Shown here piece by piece: positions 46,575-59,146 of a stretch of DNA of 64,000 nucleotides (the first letter of the stretch is position 1; every line of letters begins with the position of its first letter). Position numbers and translations under genes: made by a program. Where the stretch lies: contig NZ_OY776223.1 in assembly GCF_963675395.1 (NCBI RefSeq), forward strand, positions 62,001 through 126,000, read 5' to 3'. Origin of the DNA: an uncultured Vibrio sp. GTDB taxonomy: Bacteria; Pseudomonadota; Gammaproteobacteria; Enterobacterales; Vibrionaceae. Under the pieces are notes generated by a model. It did no database searches and had not been told where the DNA came from. It was given only the letters and a program-made list of their open reading frames with translations.

Positions 46575-47940
46575 TACATGGATTCCCCCGGTTGTCAAAC
46601 ATCCGCTAAACTTCAAGTGATGGGTTTTGGACTGCCGCTCTACATTCGGTCTTTATATCAACGATTCGCATACGTTGTGACCCTGATGACGTTGCGCGAC
46701 TGCGGTGCCTTATTCGTTAGATGACATTTGGTATGTCCGCCGCATTAACAGGCTCTCCGCAAGTGGTCTTAACCTATCTCCATCCATTGCGTCTGCAGTG
46801 ACCCGGTGGGTGTGTTCTCGTTACGCTGCTTGAGTTAGTGTTAACTTAAGCAGCGTAATTCTCGTATTCTGTTTGGTTGTGCAGTAGTGACCAGATGATT
46901 CGGGCATTCTTTGCAGCCAGAGCCACGATGGCTCGGTTCATGCCCCGACGTTCAAGAATACTGCGACACCACTGACTCAACCTATCTTGTTTATCTCCCA
47001 AGTTTGCCATAACCGTTCGGGCACCATGAACGAGCAAAGTTCGTAGATATTTATCACCATGCTTGGTGATTCTGCCTAACCTTGGTTTACCGCCAGTTGA
47101 ATATTGTTTTGGGACTAACCCTAGCCAGGCAGAGAAATCTCGGCTCTTGTCGAACTGAGAGCCACTCCCTATCGACGCTAGTATCGCCGTAGCGGTTTGA
47201 GGGCCAATGCCTCTCACCTTCATAATCCGCTGAACATTGTCACTGACTTTAGCAAAAGCATCGAAGACCTGTTCTGTGTCAGCAATACGTTGGTTTAACG
47301 CTTCAAGATGATGGTAAGCGTCAGCAATCGCCGTTCTGGCTAAATGAGGCAGTTCGTTTTCGGCGTCTTCGAGCATGAGGGGAACTTGCTTCATCAGCGA
47401 TGAGCGTCCAACAGGTATGATTAGTCCGAATTCGGAAAGTAGCGCTCGGATACGGTTCATTAAAGCAGTTCGCTCACGAACCCAATGTTCTCTCATACGG
47501 TGCACCGACAAAATGGCTTGTTGCTCAGGGGATTTTACGGGTACGAAGCGGGTAGATGAGTGTTGTACAGCTTGGCAAATAGAAGCCGCATCATTGAGGT
47601 CATTTTTACCTTTTGTACGGTGTGGGACGACATACTTAACCGCCATGATGCGAGCATCATGGCCAAGTCCATGGAGTGTCCTTGCCCAGTAATGCGCTCC
47701 ACCGCACGCTTCTAAGCCTATACGCATAGGTGGCATATTTGCTAATGTAGGCAGTAGCTTAGAGCGGGTAACGGATTTATGCAGGATGACTTTACCTTGT
47801 GAGTCAACGACATGAATACTGAAGTGATTTTTAGCTAAGTCGATACCGCCAAAATAAGAATAATCAGACATGGTGCCTCCAGTGCAAATAAGTACCACCT
47901 AAGTGTGGTCGATCCTCGGGAGGGGGAATCCATGTCATTC
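46575..47940 (-). mobile_element. IS1111-B element, copy 3
   Basis: 1366 bp, inserted between GGC and GTTA of the attC already interrupted by IS1111-A. The predicted guide RNA region is 46575-46845. Confidence 0.92.
46846..47871 (-). CDS. IS1111-group transposase B, copy 3
   Basis: Identical 341-residue transposase to the copy at 11730-12755. Confidence 0.93.
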   Translation of the reverse strand: MSDYSYFGGIDLAKNHFSIHVVDSQGKVILHKSVTRSKLLPTLANMPPMRIGLEACGGAHYWARTLHGLGHDARIMAVKYVVPHRTKGKNDLNDAASICQAVQHSSTRFVPVKSPEQQAILSVHRMREHWVRERTALMNRIRALLSEFGLIIPVGRSSLMKQVPLMLEDAENELPHLARTAIADAYHHLEALNQRIADTEQVFDAFAKVSDNVQRIMKVRGIGPQTATAILASIGSGSQFDKSRDFSAWLGLVPKQYSTGGKPRLGRITKHGDKYLRTLLVHGARTVMANLGDKQDRLSQWCRSILERRGMNRAIVALAAKNARIIWSLLHNQTEYENYAA

Positions 47941-47982
47941 GTTATGTTGCGGATTGAGTTCATCGCATTGAAAGGAATAGAT

Positions 47983-48462
47983 ATGGTTGTACTTAGGGAA
48001 ATGAGGCAAGAAGAATATCCGGCTTATTGTCAGTATTTTATCGACGATTACAGTCAGGAAATAGCCAAGAATTATGGTCATTCCATAGAGCTGTCAACTG
48101 AGTTGGCTAAAAAGGAGCTGCATCGTTGCTTTCCTAATGGCTTAGAGGGAAATGAGCATTCATTGTTATGCATTGATGCTGAGGTTGATGGACAGTTAAA
48201 CCGAGTTGGTTATTTGTGGCATTCAATTAATATTACAGATCAGTCGACCTTTATATATGATTTCTTTGTGTCCGAAGAATACCGTGGTTTGGGTTATGGT
48301 ACTCAAGCTATCTCTGCTTTGGAAAAACAGCTGCAAGAAGTTGGTATTACTCAAATAAAGCTAAGAGTAGCTTATCAAAATGAGCGCGCGCTCAAGCTGT
48401 ACCAAGAAGTCGGCTTTGTGATTACTGGTTTCAATATGTCCAAGAAAATTGGGATGTCGTAG
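47983..48462 (+). CDS. GNAT N-acetyltransferase
   Basis: 159 residues from ATG 47983 behind AAAGGAA. VLREMRQEEYPAYCQYFIDDYSQEIAKNY is the N-terminal GNAT segment. Motif A is YDFFVSEEYRGLGYGTQAISALEKQL (acetyl-CoA loop RGLGYG). Motif B is KLRVAYQNERALKLYQEVGFVITGFNMSKKI. Length and motifs are complete, unlike the broken GNAT at 17529. Substrate unknown. Confidence 0.88.
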   Translation: MVVLREMRQEEYPAYCQYFIDDYSQEIAKNYGHSIELSTELAKKELHRCFPNGLEGNEHSLLCIDAEVDGQLNRVGYLWHSINITDQSTFIYDFFVSEEYRGLGYGTQAISALEKQLQEVGITQIKLRVAYQNERALKLYQEVGFVITGFNMSKKIGMS

Positions 48463-48470
48463 CGACAACA

Positions 48471-48590
48471 TAACAAACGCTTCAAGACGGATTCGCAACG
48501 CTCGGCGGTTTTGGTTTGATTTAGCTTTTGTGTTTACGGTGCAATAATTAAGTGTCGTGGTAGCGTTGCTCCCCCCTTAGCAGGGCGTTA
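48471..48590 (+). repeat. attC36
   Basis: Complete attC. The outer cores CGCTTCAAG and CCTTAGCAGGG pair imperfectly. Confidence 0.9.
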
Positions 48591-48902
48591 GTTGGCAAGA
48601 GGAAAATCAGCAATATCGCAACATACAGCGGTAATAGTTCAAAGTTAAAGTAGTGGTTTTGGACGTCAAATTCAGCGTCAACGATCTCGGTTCAAATCCA
48701 AAATTGGCATCGTTGAACGGGGTGATTAGTTCTTTGGTGCTGCGACTTTTGGGTTTCATTGAGTCGAACTTATTTGCTGAAACTCGGCTCGTTGGGTTTG
48801 TCGTTTCAAAAGCCGATTTATTTGCTGAAAGGACGCTTTCTCTGGTGTGGTAAGTTTCACGTGGTTTCAGTGACTTTGTTGAAAGTCCGCGTTGTGAGAT
48901 TG
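48591..48902 (+). other. Truncated last cassette (diverged family A)
   Basis: Starts GTTAGTTGGCAAGAGG and follows the family A sequence with many changes until about 48900, where the rest of the cassette is missing. No gene. Confidence 0.6.
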
Positions 48903-49880
48903 GTTTGATTCGGCTTTAGTGTTTACAGCAAAGAGTAGGGTGGAGTTGCTAGATTGATCGACCAATCCATTCGTAGTTAACACATCTCCATCTATCGATA
49001 CAGCAACTGCCTCGATACCTTCAATTGTATTTAAATAGCTAATCGATTGTGAAGCAGAAGGAAGAAAACCGGCAGTACTCCAGATCTCTCCATCAACAGA
49101 GTGTTTAGAGATAATCGTAAGACTCGCAATATCAGTCGAAATAGGCATACCGGTTTTCTCATCCAGCAAGTGGTGATAACGCTGACCATTAGATTCAAAA
49201 TAACGTTCATTGATACCAGAGGTTACCATTGACATACCTTGTAACGGTACAATACGTATTACATCACCTCGTTTGGACAATGGGTTCTGAATACCCACGT
49301 TCCACGCTTGATTAGGGTTGTTTGGTGAATGTCCTATCGTTAGTACATTACCTCCCAAGCTTATAAAACCGTTATCCACACCAGCTTCAATCAGCCTTTG
49401 CATTACTTGGTCAGCAAAATAACCTTTTGCTATCGCTCCTAAGTCTATTTCCATTCCTTTTTGACTAAGAAACACCGAATGCTGTTGCTCATTCAAAATG
49501 ATCTGAGTTGGGTCGACTAACGCTAGCTTTTTATTAATAACTTCTTGCGACGGTACCGTCGCTTCTTGAAACCCAATACGCCACGTTTTTACCAAAGGAC
49601 CAATAGCAATATTGAATGGAGAACTAACCTGTTCGCTATAATGTTTTCCTAATTTAATAAGCTCAAACAAATCGGGGGCAACAACGATAGGCGCAATACC
49701 AGCATTTCGATTGACGCGCATCAACTCAGAATCTGCTTGATTTACCGTAAATCGAGTCGCGTAATCCTTCAATTGAAGATACGCATCTTTAATGAGTTGC
49801 TCACCATTTTGATGATGAACCACCAAATCAATAAAGGTACCCATCATTTCGAATCTTGCACTATAGCTTTTCATAGTCAT
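48867..49880 (-). CDS. apbE: ApbE-family FMN transferase, C-terminus extended into the integron
   Basis: 337 residues from ATG 49880 (or MKSYSARF at 49874). FEMMGTFIDLVVHH, FNIAIGPLVKTWRIG, IDLGAIAKGYFADQVMQRL, GFISLGGNVLTIG and YHHLLDEKTGMPISTDIASLTII are ApbE signatures; the enzyme attaches FMN to Thr of FMN-bind domains using FAD. No signal peptide or lipobox is seen, so it acts in the cytoplasm, fitting the adjacent soluble reductase it probably flavinylates. The last 25 or so residues are encoded by attC and cassette DNA, replacing the native end. Confidence 0.9.
   Translation of the reverse strand: MTMKSYSARFEMMGTFIDLVVHHQNGEQLIKDAYLQLKDYATRFTVNQADSELMRVNRNAGIAPIVVAPDLFELIKLGKHYSEQVSSPFNIAIGPLVKTWRIGFQEATVPSQEVINKKLALVDPTQIILNEQQHSVFLSQKGMEIDLGAIAKGYFADQVMQRLIEAGVDNGFISLGGNVLTIGHSPNNPNQAWNVGIQNPLSKRGDVIRIVPLQGMSMVTSGINERYFESNGQRYHHLLDEKTGMPISTDIASLTIISKHSVDGEIWSTAGFLPSASQSISYLNTIEGIEAVAVSIDGDVLTTNGLVDQSSNSTLLFAVNTKAESNQSHNADFQQSH
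48903..48953 (+). repeat. attC remnant at the array terminus
   Basis: TTTGATTCGGCTTTAGTGTTTA matches the central part of VCR-type attC (compare 1467-1500), and GGGTGGAGTTGCT resembles the following arm. Both outer cores are gone. This is where the integron ends and where the apbE reading frame enters it. Confidence 0.65.
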
Positions 49881-49903
49881 ATCATCATTAAGTACAAAAT
49901 AAA

Positions 49904-49924
49904 GAGGGAAGCAAAGCTCCCCTC
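49904..49924 (-). terminator. Hairpin between reductase and apbE genes
   Basis: On the minus strand GAGGGGAGC-TTT-GCTTCCCTC followed by TTTATTTT, a 9-bp stem with one mismatch and a weak T run. It may partly terminate transcription so that apbE is made in smaller amounts than the reductase. Confidence 0.55.
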
Positions 49925-49951
49925 TATCCAACCTACTATACCTAGATACAC

Positions 49952-52900
49952 TTACACAAGATTGGCAGCATTTTCACCAGCAATACGACCATATGTGAAG
50001 ATATCAATCAGTGCGTTGCCGCCTAATCGGTTACCTGCATGAATACCACCTGCAACTTCACCTGCTGCGTATAAGCCTTGAATCACATGGCCATCTTTAC
50101 CAATCACACGCGCGTTCATATCAATTTTCAAACCACCCATAGTATGGTGGACTGAAGGTTTACGTGGTGTGGCATAAAACGGAGCCTTTTCTACCTTCAA
50201 GCCAAATGCACTCTTATTAAACTCAGGATCATGCCCTTGGTCTACGCAATGATTGTACTGGGTGATGGTATTCGACAATGCTTCAACTGGCACACCAATT
50301 TTCTCAGCTAACGCTTCAATGGTGTCCGCTTTAATAATGATTCCCTCTTTGATTTCTCGCTCGATGGTTTCATCGGAAGTGTTTGCTGCGGTTTGACGAA
50401 TATTATCATCTGCAATCATATACACTAGACCACCGTTATCGAAGAAAGCTTCAGATAACACATCTCGACTACCACACTCATCAACAAAACGCTTACCTTG
50501 TTGGTTAACAAACACAAAGTTTTCAGGTGGCACTATCAAGCCTGTCAATAAGGCGCCCGATTTTGGATCACCAATTGGCATCAACTGAACAAAGCCCATA
50601 CCGACTAGCTCTGCCCCTGCTTTTTCGCCAATCTCGATACCATCACCTACTAGCGCTGGTGAGTTAGTGGTTTTGATATCGTCAGCAATGTCTTTCCAGT
50701 ATTTATTGTACTTCTTGATCATTTTCGTATTTGCACCGAAGCCACCGGAAGCCATTACCACACCATTATTCACATGCAGAGTAAGCTTTGTACCATCTGC
50801 CTGTACGGCTTTTATACCCACGACCTTGCCATCTTCAACGATAAGATCAGTAGCACGAGTATCAGTGATAATTCGACCATTCTGCTCCTGAATACGTTTT
50901 GATAGCTTGTCAACAAACTCAACACCTTTCGGACGTTTTGGTTTATGAGCTCGACGCCATAACGCTCCGACTGGGATTTCAACAACACTGCGATCAAAAT
51001 CGATACCCTTCTCAGTCAGCCAATCAATCGATTCCATAGAACGAGAGGTTAACGTCTCTACGAGATCATATTGACCATAAATCGCTTCACCATTGAGGTC
51101 GGTACGTTTACCGCCCAAGTAAGTTTGAATACGGTGCAGTTCAACTGAATCGAATAAATACGGTTTACCTGTCTCTATAGCAGTGAAATAGTCATCTAAC
51201 TGAGACTTCAACGTTCTAAAGTCTGTTAAATATTCTCCAACAAACTCAGACTCAGGTGTATTTGCGAGCTGCATTAAGGTCTCTTTTTCACCTGGTAGTG
51301 CCGCAAAATCACCTTGCCACTTTGGTTCAGCGGCATTTACCCAACCACCAGTACGTACTGTGTTACCACCAATAGCAGGAAACTTCTCAAGTAAAATAAC
51401 CGATTTTCCTTTATCCAATGCAGTTAATGTTGCACTTAAACCCGCACCGCCGCCGCCAACAACAACAATATCAACGGTCTCTTCAACTGTCTTTGTTGAC
51501 CACTCAACCGCCTCTCTTGCCTTACAACGTAAAGCTTCAGAGTTACCACCAGCGAGATCAACTGCGTTAGCAACACCATCAAGCACAGCTTGGCTACTGA
51601 CTGTTGCACCTGAAATAACATCAATATTAAGAGTTTGACCGTCTAAAATTTGTTGAGGAATGCGTTCAAAAGCTGGGTTGGCAATACCATCAGATTCTTT
51701 TGATGAATCAACAAAGATATCGAGGATCTTGTCTTCAGAGAAGGTGACTTTCACCGGTAAGTCATCATTATGACCGCGGCCATATGCAGTGTATTCACCC
51801 GCATTAAACTTGATTGGCACACTCTGCAATTCTTTAATTCGCTGGTGCTTAATCGCTTCTGCTGCGCTATCAACAATCATATAGTCCATGATTTCCCATA
51901 ACGGGGTTGGGATTTTCAACTCTTGCTGTTGCGCGATATCTGCAAACTCGGCACACGACTCGTTGTTAAGCACTTTATCTGCCCAAGTTGGCTCAACCAA
52001 GAAGCCTTTACCCACCGCAACAATGTCATAGCCTTGTTCAAGGGCTTTGTCAGCGTCACTGCGTTGAGCAATTCCACCAACACCAATAACTGGCACTTTT
52101 GCTAAAATGTCAGATTGCAAATTACGGTACTTAGCAATTAATGGTTCGAGATCTTCTGGGGTCACAATCGAGTTACGTGACCAACTGCCCATAGAGAAAT
52201 GTAAATAATCCAAGCCATATGTTGCTAGCTTATCTAACAGGTACATTGTGTCATCAAAGCGGATACCTGGTTGTTCAATCTCTTCGGGAGAGAATCGGTA
52301 ACCGATAATAAAATCGGATTTATCGTGCGCGTGAACAACTTCTTTTGTCTTTGCGAGTACCGCTAACGGGAACGTCGTGCGTTTCTCAATGTTGCCACCC
52401 CATTTATCGGTTCTTCGGTTTGAGTGGGGAGAAAAGAACTGCTGAATTAGGTAAGTATTTGCACCGTGAATTTCTACACCATCAAAACCAGCAAGAATTG
52501 CTCGATTCACGGCATCCCCAAAACATTCAATCATCTCTTCGATTTGCTCTTGGGTCATTTGCAATGGCGTTTCCGCGTTATCACGCAAAGCTGCAACTGG
52601 ACTAGCAGAAATAGGTTGATGGCCTCCGTTGAACTCTGGGTTTGCCATACGTCCCGCATGGTATATCTGCAAAATAGCCTTTGAGCCTTTTGCTTTAATA
52701 GCTTCAGCGAGCTTGCGTAACCCCGTTATTTTGCTATCAGTATCGATACCAAGTGCACCAGGAAATGCTCGACCATAGTTTTCTACAAACGCACTTTCGA
52801 CGATTACAGCACCAGCATCTCCCGAGCGAGCAGCGTAGTAATTGATCATTTCTTCCGTTACACCACCATCGAAAAACGCGGATTGAATGGTCATGGGTGC

Positions 52901-52966
52901 CATTACGACTCGGTTATGAAGCTTGCCTCCTGACTGGAATACGATGCCATCGGTTAGCTTAGTCAT
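49952..52966 (-). CDS. Cytoplasmic NADH-dependent acrylate/fumarate reductase-type flavoprotein
   Basis: 1004 residues from ATG 52966, chosen because AGAGGAAC precedes it; the frame continues upstream without signals. Residues 1-340 form an old-yellow-enzyme domain (HNRVVMAPMT, GFDGVEIHGANTYLIQQFFSPHSNRR) that takes electrons from NADH. An FMN-bind domain follows (about 395-490) with the flavinylation motif DVISGATVSS. From about 515 is a FAD_binding_2/fumarate-reductase domain (VVVGGGGAGLSATLTALDKGK, VGDGIEIGEKAGAELVGMGFVQLMP, HHTMGGLKIDMNARVIG). This order fits the V. harveyi NADH:acrylate reductase; substrate is inferred. apbE follows directly. Confidence 0.85.
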   Translation of the reverse strand: MTKLTDGIVFQSGGKLHNRVVMAPMTIQSAFFDGGVTEEMINYYAARSGDAGAVIVESAFVENYGRAFPGALGIDTDSKITGLRKLAEAIKAKGSKAILQIYHAGRMANPEFNGGHQPISASPVAALRDNAETPLQMTQEQIEEMIECFGDAVNRAILAGFDGVEIHGANTYLIQQFFSPHSNRRTDKWGGNIEKRTTFPLAVLAKTKEVVHAHDKSDFIIGYRFSPEEIEQPGIRFDDTMYLLDKLATYGLDYLHFSMGSWSRNSIVTPEDLEPLIAKYRNLQSDILAKVPVIGVGGIAQRSDADKALEQGYDIVAVGKGFLVEPTWADKVLNNESCAEFADIAQQQELKIPTPLWEIMDYMIVDSAAEAIKHQRIKELQSVPIKFNAGEYTAYGRGHNDDLPVKVTFSEDKILDIFVDSSKESDGIANPAFERIPQQILDGQTLNIDVISGATVSSQAVLDGVANAVDLAGGNSEALRCKAREAVEWSTKTVEETVDIVVVGGGGAGLSATLTALDKGKSVILLEKFPAIGGNTVRTGGWVNAAEPKWQGDFAALPGEKETLMQLANTPESEFVGEYLTDFRTLKSQLDDYFTAIETGKPYLFDSVELHRIQTYLGGKRTDLNGEAIYGQYDLVETLTSRSMESIDWLTEKGIDFDRSVVEIPVGALWRRAHKPKRPKGVEFVDKLSKRIQEQNGRIITDTRATDLIVEDGKVVGIKAVQADGTKLTLHVNNGVVMASGGFGANTKMIKKYNKYWKDIADDIKTTNSPALVGDGIEIGEKAGAELVGMGFVQLMPIGDPKSGALLTGLIVPPENFVFVNQQGKRFVDECGSRDVLSEAFFDNGGLVYMIADDNIRQTAANTSDETIEREIKEGIIIKADTIEALAEKIGVPVEALSNTITQYNHCVDQGHDPEFNKSAFGLKVEKAPFYATPRKPSVHHTMGGLKIDMNARVIGKDGHVIQGLYAAGEVAGGIHAGNRLGGNALIDIFTYGRIAGENAANLV

Positions 52967-53083
52967 AGATTGTTCCTCTAATAGATTAATTCTCATATCA
53001 AACGCGCCAAGCACCCAAATTTTGTGCGCATAAGCCTGTTTAATATGAAAACTTTCAGGATTAAATAACCTCACTAATATCAT

Positions 53084-53371
53084 GGAAATGAATGTATGAG
53101 TAAAATGACTTATTTACATAAAAACTATTACCAATGCGCATAGATAACCTCATTTAACGGTATGCAATCTATGTATTTATTGTTTGACAACGATTCAACG
53201 TACTCATCAAAATGTGGGGAATAGAGTCATTGGTAAAAGTAAACACCTTCCAAAGATTAGGTGTGTATTTTAATAAATAACAATGAGTTAAAAATTACCT
53301 TGGCTATAGGTCATGAGGGCTTTGTTGCTTAAATCAGAGAGAAGGCATGCCTGCGCTATTGTGCTTGATTT
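53084..53371. other. Intergenic, AT-rich
   Basis: Upstream region of the reductase gene (minus strand). No ORF or clear terminator. It presumably holds the reductase promoter; I cannot assign boxes. Confidence 0.4.
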
Positions 53372-53690
53372 TTAAACAACATCCTGAGTTTCAGAGATCG
53401 AACGTTTGTGATAACCATACCGCTTAATCCATTTCTTGTTGGAGCCGTAAAGCTTTTGGCAGCCCACCGCTAGATTGCGAGGGTGTCCTTGTTCCCGGAA
53501 GGCAGACCCTTCTCTTGGTGGGATAAGCGGAACTGCTCGCTTGACCCGTATGGCATCATGGCAAACCCTTGTGTCGTAAGCACCATCACCAGATATCTCG
53601 ATGATTCCTCGGCGTGTTTGCTTGAGCAAATTAGGAAGAACTTCTGCATCGGTTACATTAGATAAACTCAGTTCTGCTGCGACTATTCAT
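53372..53690 (-). pseudogene. IS5-family transposase fragment
   Basis: The minus strand reads AELSLSNVTDAEVLPNLLKQ, GDGAYDTRVCHDAIRVKRAVPLIPPREGSAF, GHPRNLAVGCQKLYGSN and YGYHKRSISET, the central DDE region of IS903/IS5-type transposases. The N- and C-terminal parts and IS ends are missing. A relic between the reductase and the ATPase operon, possibly left from acquisition of the latter. Confidence 0.8.
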
Positions 53691-53843
53691 GGGTGCTGGC
53701 AGATGCTTGATTTAGTTCCATCGAATTACGCAAAGCATAACAATGCCTCAAATTACGCAGGTATACCCTATACTATAAACGGAAGTCGGAAATCATTCGT
53801 TAATAGAATTGCTTAAAGCAAATATGCCTAATCAGAGGTATAG

Positions 53844-55633
<1,790 letters not shown>

Positions 55634-55637
55634 TGCC

Positions 55638-55907
55638 ATGCATAAACTTGATGATTTGAAAAACAAAACGGAGCGTCAGGTTGACCGTATGAAGAAGGCT
55701 GAGCGCGAACGGCATACCCTTATCGGTCAAACTATTTATCTTGGAACCTTGGGGTTATTGCTTGCGTTACCCATTGTGGGAGGCGCTTACCTTGGGCATT
55801 GGATAGATAGCATGATCGAGGGATATTCGGTTCGCTGGACAATAAGTTTTATCCTGCTCGGCGTGATCGTTGGGATGGTCAATGTCTATCTTTTAATTCG
55901 GCAATAA
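55638..55907 (+). CDS. atpQ: N-type ATPase AtpQ (ATPase_gene1/AtpI-like)
   Basis: 89 residues with a basic N-terminus (RQVDRMKKAERERH) and two membrane helices, LGTLGLLLALPIVGGAYLGHWID and WTISFILLGVIVGMVNVYLLI. This is the ATPase_gene1 pattern, thought to help rotor assembly or Mg2+ handling. The usual next gene atpR is absent: only 52 nt separate it from atpB. Confidence 0.8.
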   Translation: MHKLDDLKNKTERQVDRMKKAERERHTLIGQTIYLGTLGLLLALPIVGGAYLGHWIDSMIEGYSVRWTISFILLGVIVGMVNVYLLIRQ

Positions 55908-55959
55908 TGCCATGGATGTTAACTGGGATTAAGTAAACCGACTCAGTGGGGCGATCATT

Positions 55960-56860
<901 letters not shown>

Positions 56861-56913
56861 CGTCTGCTAACCACTCTATGATGGTTTATGACCCACGCTG
56901 AGGAGCAATTACT

Positions 56914-57663
56914 GTGGAGTTTAGCTGGACTACTTTTGTGCTGGAAATCATCAATTTTTTGGTGTTGATCTGGATTCTCAAACGTTTTCTGTTTAAGCCT
57001 GTCAAGGCTGTTGTTAGTCAGCGTCAGGCTGATATTGATAAACAGTTACTTGAATCCCAACGACTGAATGATGAGTCGGCAGCACTGAAAGATGAGTATG
57101 AAAACCGCCTGGTTAATTGGGAGCGTCAGTGCAAGCAGGCAAGAGAGGTACTGAGCAGGGAAATTGATGCAGAGCGGGTATCCCAGTTAGATTTGTTGAA
57201 GCAGTCGATTGAGCAGGAAAAGAAAAAAGCGCAAGTTGTTGAATCTCGCCAGCGTATGGAAGCGATTCGTGATAGTGAACAAAAGGCGTTACTCCATAGC
57301 GCTCAATTTGCGACTTCTTTGCTTAGCAGGGCTTCTGGACCAGATCTGGAGGCGAGGTTGCTGGATATTCTGTTGGAGGATCTGTATTCCCTTTCTGATG
57401 AGCAATCTGCCAGCTTGAGACATCAGTGGGGAGTCATGCCCGAAATTATTGAGGTAAGCAGCGTTTATCCAATACCTGAACAAAAGCGGCAAGAATTGGA
57501 AAGCGCCCTGAAGACCGTAAGCCAATTATCAATCCCTGTTCAATATGATGAGAACCCTGAGTTGATCGCTGGATTGTTTATCACAATAGGCGCCTGGTGT
57601 TTGCGTACCAATATAAGGGATGATTTAAAAGGGTTTATGGAGTTTGCCTATGTTACCCGATGA
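56914..57663 (+). CDS. atpF: N-type ATPase subunit b with delta-like C-terminal domain
   Basis: 249 residues, GTG start behind GAGGAGC. One membrane helix ([20 protein letters not shown]), a long charged helix typical of b (about 40-135), then from about residue 150 a domain ending [22 protein letters not shown] and [27 protein letters not shown]. This matches the delta/OSCP C-terminal pattern (P-x-LI-x-G-x-x-I-x-IG). No separate atpH gene exists in the operon, so this fusion supplies delta. Confidence 0.87.
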   Translation: MEFSWTTFVLEIINFLVLIWILKRFLFKPVKAVVSQRQADIDKQLLESQRLNDESAALKDEYENRLVNWERQCKQAREVLSREIDAERVSQLDLLKQSIEQEKKKAQVVESRQRMEAIRDSEQKALLHSAQFATSLLSRASGPDLEARLLDILLEDLYSLSDEQSASLRHQWGVMPEIIEVSSVYPIPEQKRQELESALKTVSQLSIPVQYDENPELIAGLFITIGAWCLRTNIRDDLKGFMEFAYVTR

Positions 57664-59146
57664 AGACCCACTCAATAGCCCGTTGACCCAGCAGGCGAGG
57701 TGGCTCAAGGATTACAAACCAGGGTTACGCCTTGAAGAGCGGGGAGTCGTGCTATCCATCGGAGATGGCATTGCCAGGATATCTGGGCTTCCTTCGGCGG
57801 CGATGAACGATATCTTAACCATGGAGGATGGCAGTCAGGCAATGGTATTTGACCTGACGGAAGAGTTGGTCAGTGCGGTTCTGTTGCATGAAACCAGTTT
57901 ATTGACCGCCGGAACCTCTGTACATCACTCCAGCCATCCTTTAAGTGTCCCGGTGGGTGACAGTTTGCTTGGCCGGGTTATTGATCCCCTGGGCAGTCCA
58001 CATGATGGAGAAGCGGCCCCAGTTCCATCTGCATGGATGCGTCTAGATACGTTGTCGCCCCCGATAATCAGCCGTGATTTTGTTAATGCGCCTTTGTATA
58101 CGGGGATCAAGATCATAGATACCTTAGTTCCTATAGGTAAAGGGCAGAGGCAGTTGCTTATTGGTGACGAAGGCCTTGGGCGCAGTGCGCTTGCTCTTGA
58201 TACCGTAATTAACCAACGAGACAGAAATGTGCGTTGTGTTTATGTTCTCATTGGGCAAAGGCGTTCTACGGTCATTAAGACGATCGAGATACTGCGAGAG
58301 TTTGGTGCTCTTGAATACACCACTGTCGTCGTCGCTGAAGCGAGTAGCCTGCCGGGATTACAGCATATAGCGCCTTTCTCCGGTTGTGCTATTGCTGAGT
58401 ATTGGATGCAGCAGGGACACGATATTCTCGTTGTCTATGATGATCTTAGTACGCATGCAAAAATTTACCGAGAACTGTCATTGCTTCTGCGTCGCCCTCC
58501 CGGGCGGGAAGCCTATCCCGGGGATATTTTTTCAGTTCATGCTGGTTTATTGGAACGGACTACCTGTCTGAGCCCGTCTCATGGTGGTGGTAGCATGACT
58601 GCGTTACCAATCGTTGAAACCAACCAGGGAGAAATCGCCGATTATATTCCGACTAACTTAATATCCATTACTGACGGGCAAATCTATTTGGATAGAGGGT
58701 TGTTTTCAGCGGGTTTTCGTCCGGCTATTGATATTGCTCGATCGGTTTCTCGTATTGGCGGACAAGCGCAACACCCCAGAATCAAGGAAGAAGCTGGAAG
58801 TATGAAGTTACACTACCTGCAGTTTCTGGAGCTTGAGAGTTTCACCCGCTTTGGTGCCCGGCTTGAAGCTTCTATGGAGCAAGCGATTCAACGTGGTCTG
58901 GTATTGAGGGAAATTCTCAAGCAAGAGCAATTTTCCCCGCTTCACGAGACTTTTCAACTGGCATGGCTTGTGGCTTTTAATGATGGACATTTTAAGAATT
59001 GCGAACGAAAAGAAGTGGCGTCGCGTCTGGATATTCTTCAACAGGAGGTGAAGTCTTCCGGCCTAACCCTTGATAGCCCCAAAGAAGAGTGGCGTGTAGC
59101 GGTCACTAAATGGTTATCGCCTAACAACATACAGGACAGTAAGTGA
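57650..59146 (+). CDS. atpA: N-type ATPase subunit alpha
   Basis: 498 residues from ATG 57650 (TTG 57644 also possible), overlapping atpF by 14 nt. [46 protein letters not shown] and [48 protein letters not shown] are alpha signatures. The P-loop reads [10 protein letters not shown], with Arg in place of Lys in the non-catalytic nucleotide site. Stop overlaps atpG start (TGATG). Confidence 0.92.
   Translation: MLPDEDPLNSPLTQQARWLKDYKPGLRLEERGVVLSIGDGIARISGLPSAAMNDILTMEDGSQAMVFDLTEELVSAVLLHETSLLTAGTSVHHSSHPLSVPVGDSLLGRVIDPLGSPHDGEAAPVPSAWMRLDTLSPPIISRDFVNAPLYTGIKIIDTLVPIGKGQRQLLIGDEGLGRSALALDTVINQRDRNVRCVYVLIGQRRSTVIKTIEILREFGALEYTTVVVAEASSLPGLQHIAPFSGCAIAEYWMQQGHDILVVYDDLSTHAKIYRELSLLLRRPPGREAYPGDIFSVHAGLLERTTCLSPSHGGGSMTALPIVETNQGEIADYIPTNLISITDGQIYLDRGLFSAGFRPAIDIARSVSRIGGQAQHPRIKEEAGSMKLHYLQFLELESFTRFGARLEASMEQAIQRGLVLREILKQEQFSPLHETFQLAWLVAFNDGHFKNCERKEVASRLDILQQEVKSSGLTLDSPKEEWRVAVTKWLSPNNIQDSK

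Larger units (their letters stand above)
45123..47944 (+). repeat. attC35, carrying both IS1111-A copy 9 and IS1111-B copy 3
   Basis: attC pieces are 45123-45226, 46563-46574 and 47941-47944. CTGTTTAAG pairs with CTTAACAG. Both ISs occupy their own usual positions, so one attC accepts both and ends up 2.8 kb long. Confidence 0.92.

Noticed and set aside
51360..52684. Several 60-92-residue ORFs antisense to the flavoprotein reductase
   Set aside because: All overlap a well-supported 1004-residue gene and have no recognisable product.
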